32,450 bases of DNA from an uncultured Lachnospiraceae bacterium (lineage in GTDB: Bacteria > Bacillota > Clostridia > Lachnospirales > Lachnospiraceae). Location: contig CAJUII010000031.1 of assembly GCA_910586405.1 (NCBI GenBank), positions 1 to 32,450 on the forward strand, written 5' to 3'. The position numbers and the translations under genes are program-made. The notes under the pieces are model-generated. The model saw nothing but the letters and a program-made list of their open reading frames with translations. It searched no databases and was not told the origin of the DNA. This document shows positions 6,547-14,613 of the stretch, piece after piece (within the stretch, counting starts at the first letter, position 1; every line of letters starts with the position of its first letter).

Positions 6547-8520
6547 ATGGACAAGAGGACAGACAGGAAGCACCGTCTGAAAAACTGCATAAAATGGAAT
6601 TTGCATTCAAACATTGGATGCCTGCTTGTGAGTGTGCTCACAGCGGCGGCGTTCAGCATGGAGATGGACATTGTCTCAGACGAGTTCATCAGCCAGATTA
6701 CCAACGCACAGAGCCATACTGCACAGCTTTTGTACCGACTGATTTATTCTGTGAAACTACAGGGAATCAGCAGTGTGCTCTTTGTCCTGTTTTGTTTTGT
6801 CCTGTACCAATATTCAGCATCCATGGGAAAACTAAAGAAGGAAGAGAAAATCCTCGGTGTGTTGATGGCGCTCACCTGTCTGTTTGGCAGGGCGTTTTAT
6901 CAGTATAATTCCACGGCAGTATTGGTGAGCGGTTTCGTGCAGATGGCAAAGACCGCTGTCATGTTCACGGGAATGCTGTTCTTTTTTCCGCATTTTGTGA
7001 AGGCTGTACGGCAGTATGTGCCTAGGCATTTTCGATTTCAGGGTGGTTTTGACATGGTGTCGCCGACGGTGTACAGGCGCGTGGTCTGGGGGATTCTGCT
7101 CGCGGTGTGGACAATTCATTTGATCGCATATTTTCCGGGAATGTTTATGGGAGATACCGAGGATATTGTCTATATGGCGTACAATTACCGCACGGGGCTT
7201 GTGGACACGGTGAATCTCATCTCGGAGGATGTGTTGGTCGTGGACCATCACTCGGTGCTCTATACAATCCTCTTAGGATTCTTTGTGAAATTTGGACGTC
7301 TGGTATTTCACTCAGAGAATATCGGCATCTTTCTCTACACGGTCTGCCAGATGCTTTTTACGGCGTGGGTGCTGGCATACGCCCTGTACAAGCTCAAGGG
7401 TTACGGTGTCGGGAAGTGGTTTCGGACAGCTATTTTGGTATTTTTTTGTCTGTTTCCGTGGATTCCAAGATACGCCATCATGGCGACAAAGGACACTTTA
7501 TTTGCAGATTTTATGATGTTGTACCTGCTGCTTGTCATAGACATCGCAGAACACAGCACAGAACAGGGCAGCGGGATTAAGACACAGCAGCTCGTCAGTA
7601 TGATTGTCTATGCAGTGCTGATCTTCCTGCTTCGCAAGAACGGCTTATATATGGTTATTCTATCGCTGCCGTTTCTGTTGATTATGAATAAAAAATGGTC
7701 AAAATCCATTATAATAGCATTAGTCTGTATCTTCGCGGTCAAGTTTGTGTACACAAATGTACTGCTGCCAGCAGCAAAAATACCAGATGGGAGCGTCAGC
7801 GCAGCATTGTCAATTCCATTGCAGCAGACATCACGATATCTCAAATATTATGGAGATGAGGTGACAGAGCAGGAGCGGGCAGCGATTGACGCGGTGGCAA
7901 AATGTGATGCGTTGCCGCAGGTATACTGGCCCGACCGCTCTGATTGGGCGAAGGCATCGTGGCGCAAGGACGCGACGGGCGAGGATATCAAGAATTATTT
8001 TATCGTGTGGGCTAAGATGCTGGCAAAGCATCCGCTCACCTATGTGGCGGCGACTGCGAACAACTACTATGCGTATTTTTATCCGGTTGTCACAGACCTC
8101 TATGATTTTGAGCGGGCGAGTGACGGCGGCATTGCAAGCGCCAACGCGGAGGGATATTTTGCGTTCAAGGCATCGGACAGCCCAATTTCCATGAGCTGTA
8201 GGGAGCTTCTGCGCTTGGTAGACGCGGCGCTTATGAACATTCCGTTTGTCAATCTGCTGTGCACCAGCGCCATCTACATATGGCTGCTTATCCTATCGTG
8301 GACGCAGAGTCTTGTGAACAGGGACAGAAAGCTGTTGATGGCAGTGATTCCAATGCTGATGCTCATGCTGACAATTCTGTCAGGCCCCTGCAATGGAAAC
8401 ATCTATCATCGGTTTACCTATCCGGTGGCGATGTGTATGCCAGTGATTGCAGCCTATGGTATTCGAGACGCTAAACAGGATGAAACGGAAGGAGTGGAGA
8501 CAGTTGATCGAGAAGTGTGA
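6547..8520 (+). CDS. Polytopic membrane protein, DUF6020-like (GT-C type glycosyltransferase candidate)
   Basis: This 657-residue protein has about a dozen hydrophobic segments and a hydrophilic stretch near 420-540 that is probably extracytoplasmic. After the second or third membrane segment it has YFPGMFMGDTED (195-206) with acidic residues in the position of a GT-C catalytic loop, then DHHSVL (233-238) and TKDTLFADF (314-322). These motifs match my recollection of DUF6020 proteins, which sit in Firmicute polysaccharide loci and are thought to be lipid-phosphosugar-dependent transferases. I chose ATG 6547 over TTG 6538, because the ribosome binding site ends at 6536. The 3' end overlaps the start of the next gene. 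Confidence 0.7.
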   Translation: MDKRTDRKHRLKNCIKWNLHSNIGCLLVSVLTAAAFSMEMDIVSDEFISQITNAQSHTAQLLYRLIYSVKLQGISSVLFVLFCFVLYQYSASMGKLKKEEKILGVLMALTCLFGRAFYQYNSTAVLVSGFVQMAKTAVMFTGMLFFFPHFVKAVRQYVPRHFRFQGGFDMVSPTVYRRVVWGILLAVWTIHLIAYFPGMFMGDTEDIVYMAYNYRTGLVDTVNLISEDVLVVDHHSVLYTILLGFFVKFGRLVFHSENIGIFLYTVCQMLFTAWVLAYALYKLKGYGVGKWFRTAILVFFCLFPWIPRYAIMATKDTLFADFMMLYLLLVIDIAEHSTEQGSGIKTQQLVSMIVYAVLIFLLRKNGLYMVILSLPFLLIMNKKWSKSIIIALVCIFAVKFVYTNVLLPAAKIPDGSVSAALSIPLQQTSRYLKYYGDEVTEQERAAIDAVAKCDALPQVYWPDRSDWAKASWRKDATGEDIKNYFIVWAKMLAKHPLTYVAATANNYYAYFYPVVTDLYDFERASDGGIASANAEGYFAFKASDSPISMSCRELLRLVDAALMNIPFVNLLCTSAIYIWLLILSWTQSLVNRDRKLLMAVIPMLMLMLTILSGPCNGNIYHRFTYPVAMCMPVIAAYGIRDAKQDETEGVETVDREV

Positions 8521-8953
8521 AATGTTGTCCTTTGTGGAGAACGGGGATGAGCGGGGACATCTTGTCGTCGTGGAGGGAAAACGGGATATACCGTTTGAGA
8601 TCAAGCGGGTGTTTTATATCTATGGCTCAGACAGGGATGTGGTTCGGGGCAGACATGCCAACTACCACTCTGAGTTTGTGCTGATCAATGTTGCGGGCAC
8701 CTCCAAGGTGAGGGTTGATGACGGAAGGCAGCAAAAGGTATTTGATCTTGACAGACCGCATATTGGCATCTATCTGCCAAGGATGGTCTGGAAGGATATG
8801 TATGAATTTTCGAAGGACTCTGTGCTGCTGTGCCTGTCGAGCGAGCACTACGATAATGCAGAGTATATCAGGGATTATGACGAGTATATCAGGGTGATGG
8901 AGCAGTATGAAAACAATATGGAAAAAAATCAAAAATCTTCCCAGGCGGATTGA
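8504..8953 (+). CDS. WxcM/FdtA/QdtA-like sugar 3,4-ketoisomerase (cupin)
   Basis: This 149-residue cupin resembles the dTDP-4-keto-6-deoxyglucose 3,4-ketoisomerases FdtA and QdtA, which supply the 3-keto substrate for a 3-aminotransferase. The family pattern is clear: DERGHLVVVE (15-24), IPFEIKRVFYIY (29-40), a cupin core near VRGRHANYHSEF (47-58), and IGIYLPRMVWKDMYEFS (87-103). The TTG at 8504 is chosen because GGAG at 8491-8494 precedes it and the N-terminus then matches family length. In-frame ATGs at 8480 and 8447 lack a ribosome binding site and extend deep into the upstream gene. The second His of the usual HAH pair is Asn53. A DegT aminotransferase is encoded two genes upstream. Confidence 0.82.
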   Translation: MIEKCEMLSFVENGDERGHLVVVEGKRDIPFEIKRVFYIYGSDRDVVRGRHANYHSEFVLINVAGTSKVRVDDGRQQKVFDLDRPHIGIYLPRMVWKDMYEFSKDSVLLCLSSEHYDNAEYIRDYDEYIRVMEQYENNMEKNQKSSQAD

Positions 8954-9731
8954 CAGAGAGATCGAGACCATTTTATATAAGAAGGACCATTTTGCGGACT
9001 GGCTCCACATCCTAAATATCGAGGAGTCTTTGGCCTACATCGAAACCCATCCGGTGAGCTTCTACCGCTACGGCGACGGGGAGATCGCGCTCATGATGGG
9101 TGAGGGGATTGCCTTTCAGCAGGCGGATGCGCGGCTTGCAAGACGGCTTAGAAAGATGTTAAAACCAACGCTTCCCGGCATCAAGGCGGCGATACCATAT
9201 TACTATTTTCACTATGAGCGTGGGCTTCTCGACTTTGTGAAGGGATTTGCCTGTGCGATGAAGATTCAAAGACGCTATTTAAGGGCGCACTGCGACAAGG
9301 AATATGTGTATCTCGACACGTCTTTGTCACAGATGTATCAGAGCTATGAAACATATGATTTCGACACCTATTTTGCGCGCGTGAGAGGACTCTTTGCGGG
9401 AAAAAAGGTGACGCTGATCTGCGGCAAGGGGATCTTTCAGGATCTCCAGTACAATTTGTTAGAGGAGTGCGAGACAGTGGAATACCTTGAGGGACCCAGC
9501 AAAAATGCCTTCTCTGAATACGAGAGTATTTTAAAACGGGCGCTTGCCATACCCAAAGATCATCTGGTGTGTGTCGTGTTAGGACCGACGGCGAAGCCGC
9601 TCGTGTATGACCTGCACAAGAGAGGGTATCAGGCGTGGGACATCGGACATTTTATCAAGGATTATGACGCATACTGCAAAAAGACAGCGAGGGACGCAGA
9701 CGCGATCGCAGACTTTTATAAGCCAGATTAA
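8907..9731 (+). CDS. GT-D fold glycosyltransferase (DUF1792-type)
   Basis: This 274-residue cytoplasmic protein matches the GT-D family first defined by the streptococcal DUF1792 glucosyltransferase. The hallmark SFYRYGDGEI (51-60) carries the D57-x-E59 metal and donor site. A second conserved block near the C-terminus runs LGPTAKPLVYDL and AWDIGH. The gene starts inside the 3' end of the ketoisomerase gene (47-base overlap), so the two are probably translationally coupled. The C-terminal half of the next gene is a clear paralogue. The linkage it makes is unknown. Confidence 0.85.
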   Translation: MKTIWKKIKNLPRRIDREIETILYKKDHFADWLHILNIEESLAYIETHPVSFYRYGDGEIALMMGEGIAFQQADARLARRLRKMLKPTLPGIKAAIPYYYFHYERGLLDFVKGFACAMKIQRRYLRAHCDKEYVYLDTSLSQMYQSYETYDFDTYFARVRGLFAGKKVTLICGKGIFQDLQYNLLEECETVEYLEGPSKNAFSEYESILKRALAIPKDHLVCVVLGPTAKPLVYDLHKRGYQAWDIGHFIKDYDAYCKKTARDADAIADFYKPD

Positions 9732-9746
9732 AGGAGAAAACAGTCA

Positions 9747-11420
9747 ATGGAAAAGAATCAAATATCAGTTATCGTATTTTCAAAGGGAAGACCGATGCAG
9801 CTCCATGCGTATCTGGAAAGCCTCTTAAAATTCTCGGATGCGGCAGAGGAACAGATCACGATTCTGTGCTGTGAGACAGAGGGGATACGATACGATAAGG
9901 TGATGGAGTGTTTTCCGCAGGCAGTGTGGAAAAAGGAAGAAAATTTTGAGACAGATTTGAAAGATGCTGTGATGGCAGCAGGCGAGTATATTATGTTTGG
10001 CTGCGATGATGTCGTGTTCACGCACGCGTTTAGCCTGTGCAAAGCCGCTGCATATCTTGGCAGTCATGACAAGGTATTTGGATTCAGTATGCGTCTGGGA
10101 CACAATATCACGCCGTACCCGTCGAACGCTGTATATTACAATGGCGTCATGGAGTGGAACTGGGAGACGGCGGTGGAGCAGCACTATAGTTATCCGTGGG
10201 AGCTGGACTGTACACTGTACAGGAAGGAGGATGTGGCAAGGCTGATCGACGAGGAGGAGAAGGTCATCAAAAACCCGAATTACCTTGAGGCGGTCATCAA
10301 TGCCGACAACAGGAGTGAGAAACTGCCGCGCAAGTATCTCGCGTGCAATAAAGAGCGGGGGTGTGCGGTTGTCATCACGGTAAACAGGGTACAGGATTCG
10401 TACCAAAACGGGTTTGATGACAGTATGATGACAGATGTTTACTCGCTGGACAAGCTGTACAATGACGAGGGGAACACACTCGACGTTGACAGGATTGCAC
10501 AGCAGGAAAATCATGTCGTCCATGTGGGCGCTGAGTATTTTATTTTGAGGAAAGCCAGAAAGGGCTACTCCGCAAATCTCGTGTGGAAAAAAAGGGTAAA
10601 GGAAGCTGGAAAGACCGTGTCCAAATTTCCCAAGAAGTGCTATCACTATGTCGAGCGCCGTCTGTACAGGCGCGGCGTATTTGAGCGAAAGCTCTCGATT
10701 CTGAATACAAAGAAAACACTTCGTCTGCTGCTTGAAACGGACAAAAGCTTCGTGCGGATTGGCGAGAGTGAGATTCAGTTGATGCAGGGAAAGACCGTGC
10801 CGTCACAGCACTTTGACCCCAAGCTTGCCAGACGCCTTCGAAAGATTCTGCGCGCAGAGTCGGACAATCTGCTGGTGGGGATTCCGTATTATTATGTCTA
10901 TCCGAGGGAGAAGCTGACGCCTTATATGGAGATTCGTTCGCTCTCTGTGGCAGACCAGCGGCGCTTTTTGTTCCGGCATGGCAGGAAGGATGTACGCTAT
11001 ATAGACGCGGGCTTTACACAGGCATATCATCTGTATGAAGACTATGATTTCGAGAAGCATTTTAAGATGGCGGCGAAGCTTTTGGCGGACAAGGATGTGA
11101 CGGTGATCTGCGGCGAGGGGACGCTGGACCGCTTTGGATACCGGCTGTTAGACCGATGCAGGTCTGTGGCGTATCAGTATGCACCGGGAATGGATGCCTA
11201 TGCTTCCTATGCGTCAATCCTGCGGAAAGCCTTGCGGATAGACAAGAGCCGCATCGTCTGTGTGGCGCTGGGACCGACGGCCAAGCCGCTGGTGTATGAC
11301 CTGCACAGAAAGGGATATCGGGTGTGGGATATCGGGCATCTCCTAAAAGACTATGACACGTACAGGAAACAAAAACCAAGAACTGAGGCAGAGATTATAC
11401 AGTTTTATATGCCGGATTAA
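9747..11420 (+). CDS. Two-domain glycosyltransferase: GT2-like domain fused to a variant GT-D domain
   Basis: This 557-residue protein joins two transferase-like modules. Residues 5-270 look like a divergent GT2 domain: ISVIVFSKGRP (6-16), then FGCDDV (84-89) at the metal-binding position. Residues 310-557 are a GT-D domain paralogous to the preceding gene, sharing LARRLRKIL, LGPTAKPLVYDLH and the WDIGH-xxKDYD tail. In this copy the signature reads FVRIGESEI (335-343), so the RYGDGE of the family has become RIGESE and the metal-binding Asp is Glu340. The GT-D half may be altered in specificity or inactive. It starts 15 bases after the previous stop behind an AAAGGAGAA ribosome binding site. 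Gene duplication followed by fusion is the simplest history. Confidence 0.85.
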   Translation: MEKNQISVIVFSKGRPMQLHAYLESLLKFSDAAEEQITILCCETEGIRYDKVMECFPQAVWKKEENFETDLKDAVMAAGEYIMFGCDDVVFTHAFSLCKAAAYLGSHDKVFGFSMRLGHNITPYPSNAVYYNGVMEWNWETAVEQHYSYPWELDCTLYRKEDVARLIDEEEKVIKNPNYLEAVINADNRSEKLPRKYLACNKERGCAVVITVNRVQDSYQNGFDDSMMTDVYSLDKLYNDEGNTLDVDRIAQQENHVVHVGAEYFILRKARKGYSANLVWKKRVKEAGKTVSKFPKKCYHYVERRLYRRGVFERKLSILNTKKTLRLLLETDKSFVRIGESEIQLMQGKTVPSQHFDPKLARRLRKILRAESDNLLVGIPYYYVYPREKLTPYMEIRSLSVADQRRFLFRHGRKDVRYIDAGFTQAYHLYEDYDFEKHFKMAAKLLADKDVTVICGEGTLDRFGYRLLDRCRSVAYQYAPGMDAYASYASILRKALRIDKSRIVCVALGPTAKPLVYDLHRKGYRVWDIGHLLKDYDTYRKQKPRTEAEIIQFYMPD

Positions 11421-11482
11421 CGCATCTGCGTGAAAGCTGGTATAGCGAGACTGATATACAAAAGGAAATCGAAGGGAGAGCC

Positions 11483-13276
11483 ATGTTTAGGAAAATCAGT
11501 TATGTATTGGATCGCCGGCAAAAGCGCAATCTTGTGATCCTGCTGGTGATCATTCTGCTCGGTGCATTTGTCGAGCTGCTGGGAGTGTCAGCCATCATGC
11601 CAGTCACCAGCGTGGCGCTGGATCCAGGCTGCATAGAGACAAAATGGTATTTGCGCATGATCCGGGATTTGATGGGGTTCACGGATGCCAAGCAGATGAT
11701 CATTTTCCTGGCGTCAGCGGTGATTGTGGTCTACATCGTCAAAAATATCTATATCACAATGATGAATGATCTGCAATACCGCTTTATCTTCAATAATCAG
11801 AAACGTCTAGCGGTGAAGATGATGGACTGCTATATGCATCAGAATTATCTGTTTCATGTCTCCAAGAATGTCGCGGAACTCAACCGCAATGTGACCAATG
11901 ACGTGAACGGATTCTTTACCGTGGTGCTCAATGCGCTCCAGTTCCTTGCGGAGATTAGTGTCTGTATCGTACTATGCATCTATCTTTTGATGGAGGATGT
12001 GGTGACAACGCTTGTTCTTGTGGGGCTGATCTTTTTGTTTGGCATCTTTTTCGTGCTGGTGTTCAAAAAGGTCTTAGTTCAGAAGGGAGAGCAAAACAGG
12101 GAGCTGAATGTGCAGACGACCAAATGGATTTTGCAGTCCTTCTCCGGCATCAAGGAGATCAAAGTGGCAAACAGCGAGTCCTTTTTTATTCATAATTATG
12201 ACAAGAACTACAGTCAGTTTGCAGTGTTGCAGCGCCAGCAGTCCATGCTGAAGTTCATACCAAGACCAATTATGGAAGCGGTGTGCATCTGCGGACTTCT
12301 TTTGGCGGTTATTCTCAAAATGCGGTTTAGCAGCGCGGATGTTAAGTCGTTTGTGCCAATCCTGACAGCATTTGTCGTGGCGGCGATTCGTATGCTGCCG
12401 TCGTTTAACCGAATCACAGGCAATTTTGGTTCGATGATGTTTGACAAGCCCGCTATCGATTCGGTGTATCATGACCTGATCGAGATTGAGGAGCTGATGG
12501 CGAAACGTCAGACGGCGGAGAATGCAGACTGCAAGATTGTATTGCAGGACCAGCTTGAGATGGAGGCAGTTTCCTTTCGCTATCCAGAGTCCGAGAAATG
12601 GATTCTAAAGGATGCAGCGCTGACGATTCGCAAAAACTGTTCGGTTGCGCTGATTGGCGCTTCCGGCGCAGGCAAGACCACCGCTGTCGATCTGATGCTT
12701 GGCCTGCTGGAACCGCAGAGCGGACGCATTACAGTGGATGGAACAGATATTCGGATGCACATGACATCATGGCACCAGAGTATCGGCTATATTCCGCAAA
12801 CGATTTATCTCATGGATGACACGATACGCGCCAATATTGCCTTTGGTGTGCAGGAGGAGGAGATCGACGAGAAGATGCTTGCGCAGGCAATCCGGGAAGC
12901 ACAGCTCGATGCGTTTGTCCAGTCACTGCCAGAGGGGACAGATACGGTGATCGGTGACAGAGGCGTGAAGCTTTCCGGCGGTCAGCGGCAGCGTATTGGC
13001 ATCGCACGGGCGCTGTACCGCGACCCGCAGGTATTGATTCTGGACGAGGCGACCTCCGCGCTGGACAATGAGACAGAGCGCGAGGTCATGGAGGCGATCG
13101 ACGGTCTGCACGGACAGCGGACGATGGTGGTGATCGCCCACAGACTGACCACGATCAAAAACTGTGACGAAATCTATGAAGTGGCAGACGGCAGTATTCA
13201 AAGAAGGACACATCAGGAGATATTTGATGACAATTCTGCTCAGAACTTTGTACCTGCTGCACAGTCCGTGAAATAA
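11483..13276 (+). CDS. ABC exporter, fused permease and ATPase
   Basis: This 597-residue half-transporter has about six membrane segments within residues 15-320 and a nucleotide-binding domain from about 355. Walker A is GASGAGKTT (392-400), the signature is LSGGQ (497-501), and Walker B ends with catalytic Glu522 in VLILDEATSALD. The H-loop is in IAHR near 551-554. It would function as a homodimer exporting a hydrophobic or lipid-linked substrate. Position in the cluster suggests flipping of a lipid-linked glycan in an MsbA/PglK-like manner, but peptide export cannot be excluded. The ribosome binding site GAAGGGAGA precedes ATG 11483. I see no dedicated Wzx-type flippase in the window, which supports the flippase idea. 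Confidence 0.92.
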   Translation: MFRKISYVLDRRQKRNLVILLVIILLGAFVELLGVSAIMPVTSVALDPGCIETKWYLRMIRDLMGFTDAKQMIIFLASAVIVVYIVKNIYITMMNDLQYRFIFNNQKRLAVKMMDCYMHQNYLFHVSKNVAELNRNVTNDVNGFFTVVLNALQFLAEISVCIVLCIYLLMEDVVTTLVLVGLIFLFGIFFVLVFKKVLVQKGEQNRELNVQTTKWILQSFSGIKEIKVANSESFFIHNYDKNYSQFAVLQRQQSMLKFIPRPIMEAVCICGLLLAVILKMRFSSADVKSFVPILTAFVVAAIRMLPSFNRITGNFGSMMFDKPAIDSVYHDLIEIEELMAKRQTAENADCKIVLQDQLEMEAVSFRYPESEKWILKDAALTIRKNCSVALIGASGAGKTTAVDLMLGLLEPQSGRITVDGTDIRMHMTSWHQSIGYIPQTIYLMDDTIRANIAFGVQEEEIDEKMLAQAIREAQLDAFVQSLPEGTDTVIGDRGVKLSGGQRQRIGIARALYRDPQVLILDEATSALDNETEREVMEAIDGLHGQRTMVVIAHRLTTIKNCDEIYEVADGSIQRRTHQEIFDDNSAQNFVPAAQSVK

Positions 13277-13349
13277 CAGTGGGGCACAGATGCCAGCAGC
13301 AATATCTGGATAATTTTATGGAATGTTTATTGTATAAAAGGGAAGGCTT

Positions 13350-14339
13350 ATGTTAGAATTAAAAATTATGGGATACCGCGAATCTTTTCGGGAGAAGTGG
13401 GACGATTTTGTGATGAACCATTCTGTGAATGGAACCTTTTTGCAGACGCGGCGTTTTCTGGAATATCACAGAGACCGCTTTGAGGATGCTTCCCTTGTGG
13501 TCTATAAGGGAAATGATACCGTGGTGGCTGCCGTTCCGGCCTGTGCTGCCTGTGACGATGGAAAGAAAACATTCCACGCGCATTGCGGCAGTACGTTTGG
13601 CGGTATTGTCATGGCAGATTTGTTTTATGATATTGAGCATGTCGGTGCGGTGATGACTATCTTGGAGGCTGAACTGCGAAAACAAGGATATCAGGAGGTG
13701 CGCCTGAAGATTACCAGTGATATTTTTGCCAGACAAAACGGGAATTTACTCTATTATTTTCTGTTTCAGAGGGGCTATGCTTCCTATGATGAGCTGAGTT
13801 GTTATATTGATTTTGTGTCTTACGATGAGGATATTGCATTGAATTTTACATCGGGCAGAAGGCGTGATTACAAGTATTCCCTCAAAAATGGCCTGACTTT
13901 TTTAAAACTCGAAGAGCGGAAGCAGATTGCAGCGTTTTATGCGGTTTTGTGCAGTAATCTGGAGAAGTTCGGCGCAGAGCCAGTGCATTCCTTAGAGGAA
14001 CTGCTGGAATTTAAGGAGTCGCGCCTGTCTGATATCGTGGAATTTTATGGGGTGTACAAAGAAGAACAGATGATTGCAGGCAGCATGGTATTTTTGTTTG
14101 GCAGACAAGTTTTTCATACCCAGTATCTCGCGGCAGACCAGAACTGCTTAAAGATGTACCCCATGAATTTCTTGGATGCAAACCTGATTCGGACAGCGCG
14201 GGAGCGCGGTTTCCGGTATTTTTCATTTGGGACAAGTACTGAGGAGCATGGCACTGTGCTAAACAAAAAGCTGGCAGAGTTCAAGGAAGGCTTCGGTACG
14301 CAGTATGGGATCAACAGAACATTTGTAAAGGAACTGTAG
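13350..14339 (+). CDS. FemAB/BioF2-like GNAT acyltransferase
   Basis: This 329-residue soluble protein has the layout of FemAB-related, BioF2-like acetyltransferases. The N-terminal lobe holds FLQTRRFLEYHRDRFEDASLVVY and the second GNAT-like lobe includes SGRRRDYKYSLKNGL near residue 170, IAGSMVFLFG and RGFRYFSFGTS. Proteins of this type acylate amino sugars or add amino acids in cell-wall and capsule pathways. An amino-sugar acceptor would fit the aminotransferase encoded at 5310, because no other N-acyltransferase for the amino sugar is in the window. That link is inference. The start has a GGGAAGG ribosome binding site. This gene ends the first half of the cluster. Confidence 0.75.
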   Translation: MLELKIMGYRESFREKWDDFVMNHSVNGTFLQTRRFLEYHRDRFEDASLVVYKGNDTVVAAVPACAACDDGKKTFHAHCGSTFGGIVMADLFYDIEHVGAVMTILEAELRKQGYQEVRLKITSDIFARQNGNLLYYFLFQRGYASYDELSCYIDFVSYDEDIALNFTSGRRRDYKYSLKNGLTFLKLEERKQIAAFYAVLCSNLEKFGAEPVHSLEELLEFKESRLSDIVEFYGVYKEEQMIAGSMVFLFGRQVFHTQYLAADQNCLKMYPMNFLDANLIRTARERGFRYFSFGTSTEEHGTVLNKKLAEFKEGFGTQYGINRTFVKEL

Positions 14340-14363
14340 ATACTAAAGTGCAGTTTAGTTCAT

Positions 14364-14391
14364 TTGATGATATAGAAAATTTAGATATAAA
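14364..14391 (+). promoter_or_regulatory. Sigma-A promoter candidate
   Basis: TTGATG at 14364-14369 and TATAAA at 14386-14391 are separated by 16 bases, four and five matches to the two consensus hexamers. It would give a 5' UTR of roughly 215 bases for the membrane-protein gene at 14614, containing the hairpin at 14481-14539. Confidence 0.45.
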
Positions 14392-14480
14392 TTGTATATT
14401 CCTGCCTATCAAACAACTGATTATTATAGGAAACACAGAGGTTCAAAAGCATCTTGAGAAAATGGACAGCACAGATTCTT

Positions 14481-14539
14481 TCATGTAAGCCTGCTTCAAA
14501 GTCTGTTTGGCTTTGATGAGATGGCAGCTTTTTTCATGA
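14481..14539 (+). other. Imperfect long hairpin in the 5' UTR
   Basis: The arms pair as TCATG (14481-14485) with CATGA (14535-14539), AAGC (14487-14490) with GCTT (14527-14530), TGC (14492-14494) with GCA (14524-14526), and TCAAAG (14496-14501) with CTTTGA (14511-14516). Small bulges separate the helices. The TTTT after the third helix lies inside the outer stem, so it is not a standard terminator. It could be a regulatory leader or a degenerate small mobile element. Confidence 0.4.
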
Positions 14540-14613
14540 ATCTTAGGGAACAGAAAAACCGAATGAAAAAAGCATTGAACAGTAAGGAAAAACAGGGTAT
14601 GAGGTGGTGAGAT

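Larger units (their letters stand above)
14340..14613 (+). other. 274-bp gap with promoter candidate and imperfect hairpin
   Basis: This is the longest gene-free stretch in the window. It starts with a small inverted repeat (ACTAAA 14342-14347 and TTTAGT 14354-14359, no T tract), then a sigma-A promoter candidate and a roughly 60-base imperfect hairpin, both listed separately. Short open frames here lack ribosome binding sites. It marks a probable boundary between two transcription units. Confidence 0.6.

Noticed and set aside
7107..7580. 157-codon + strand frame inside the DUF6020-like gene
   Set aside because: It is an alternative frame of a gene with clear membrane segments and motifs; no ribosome binding site supports it.
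9825..10646. Long open frame on the minus strand (273 codons)
   Set aside because: It lies wholly opposite the two-domain glycosyltransferase, has no ribosome binding site and no recognisable motif; it is an antisense shadow.
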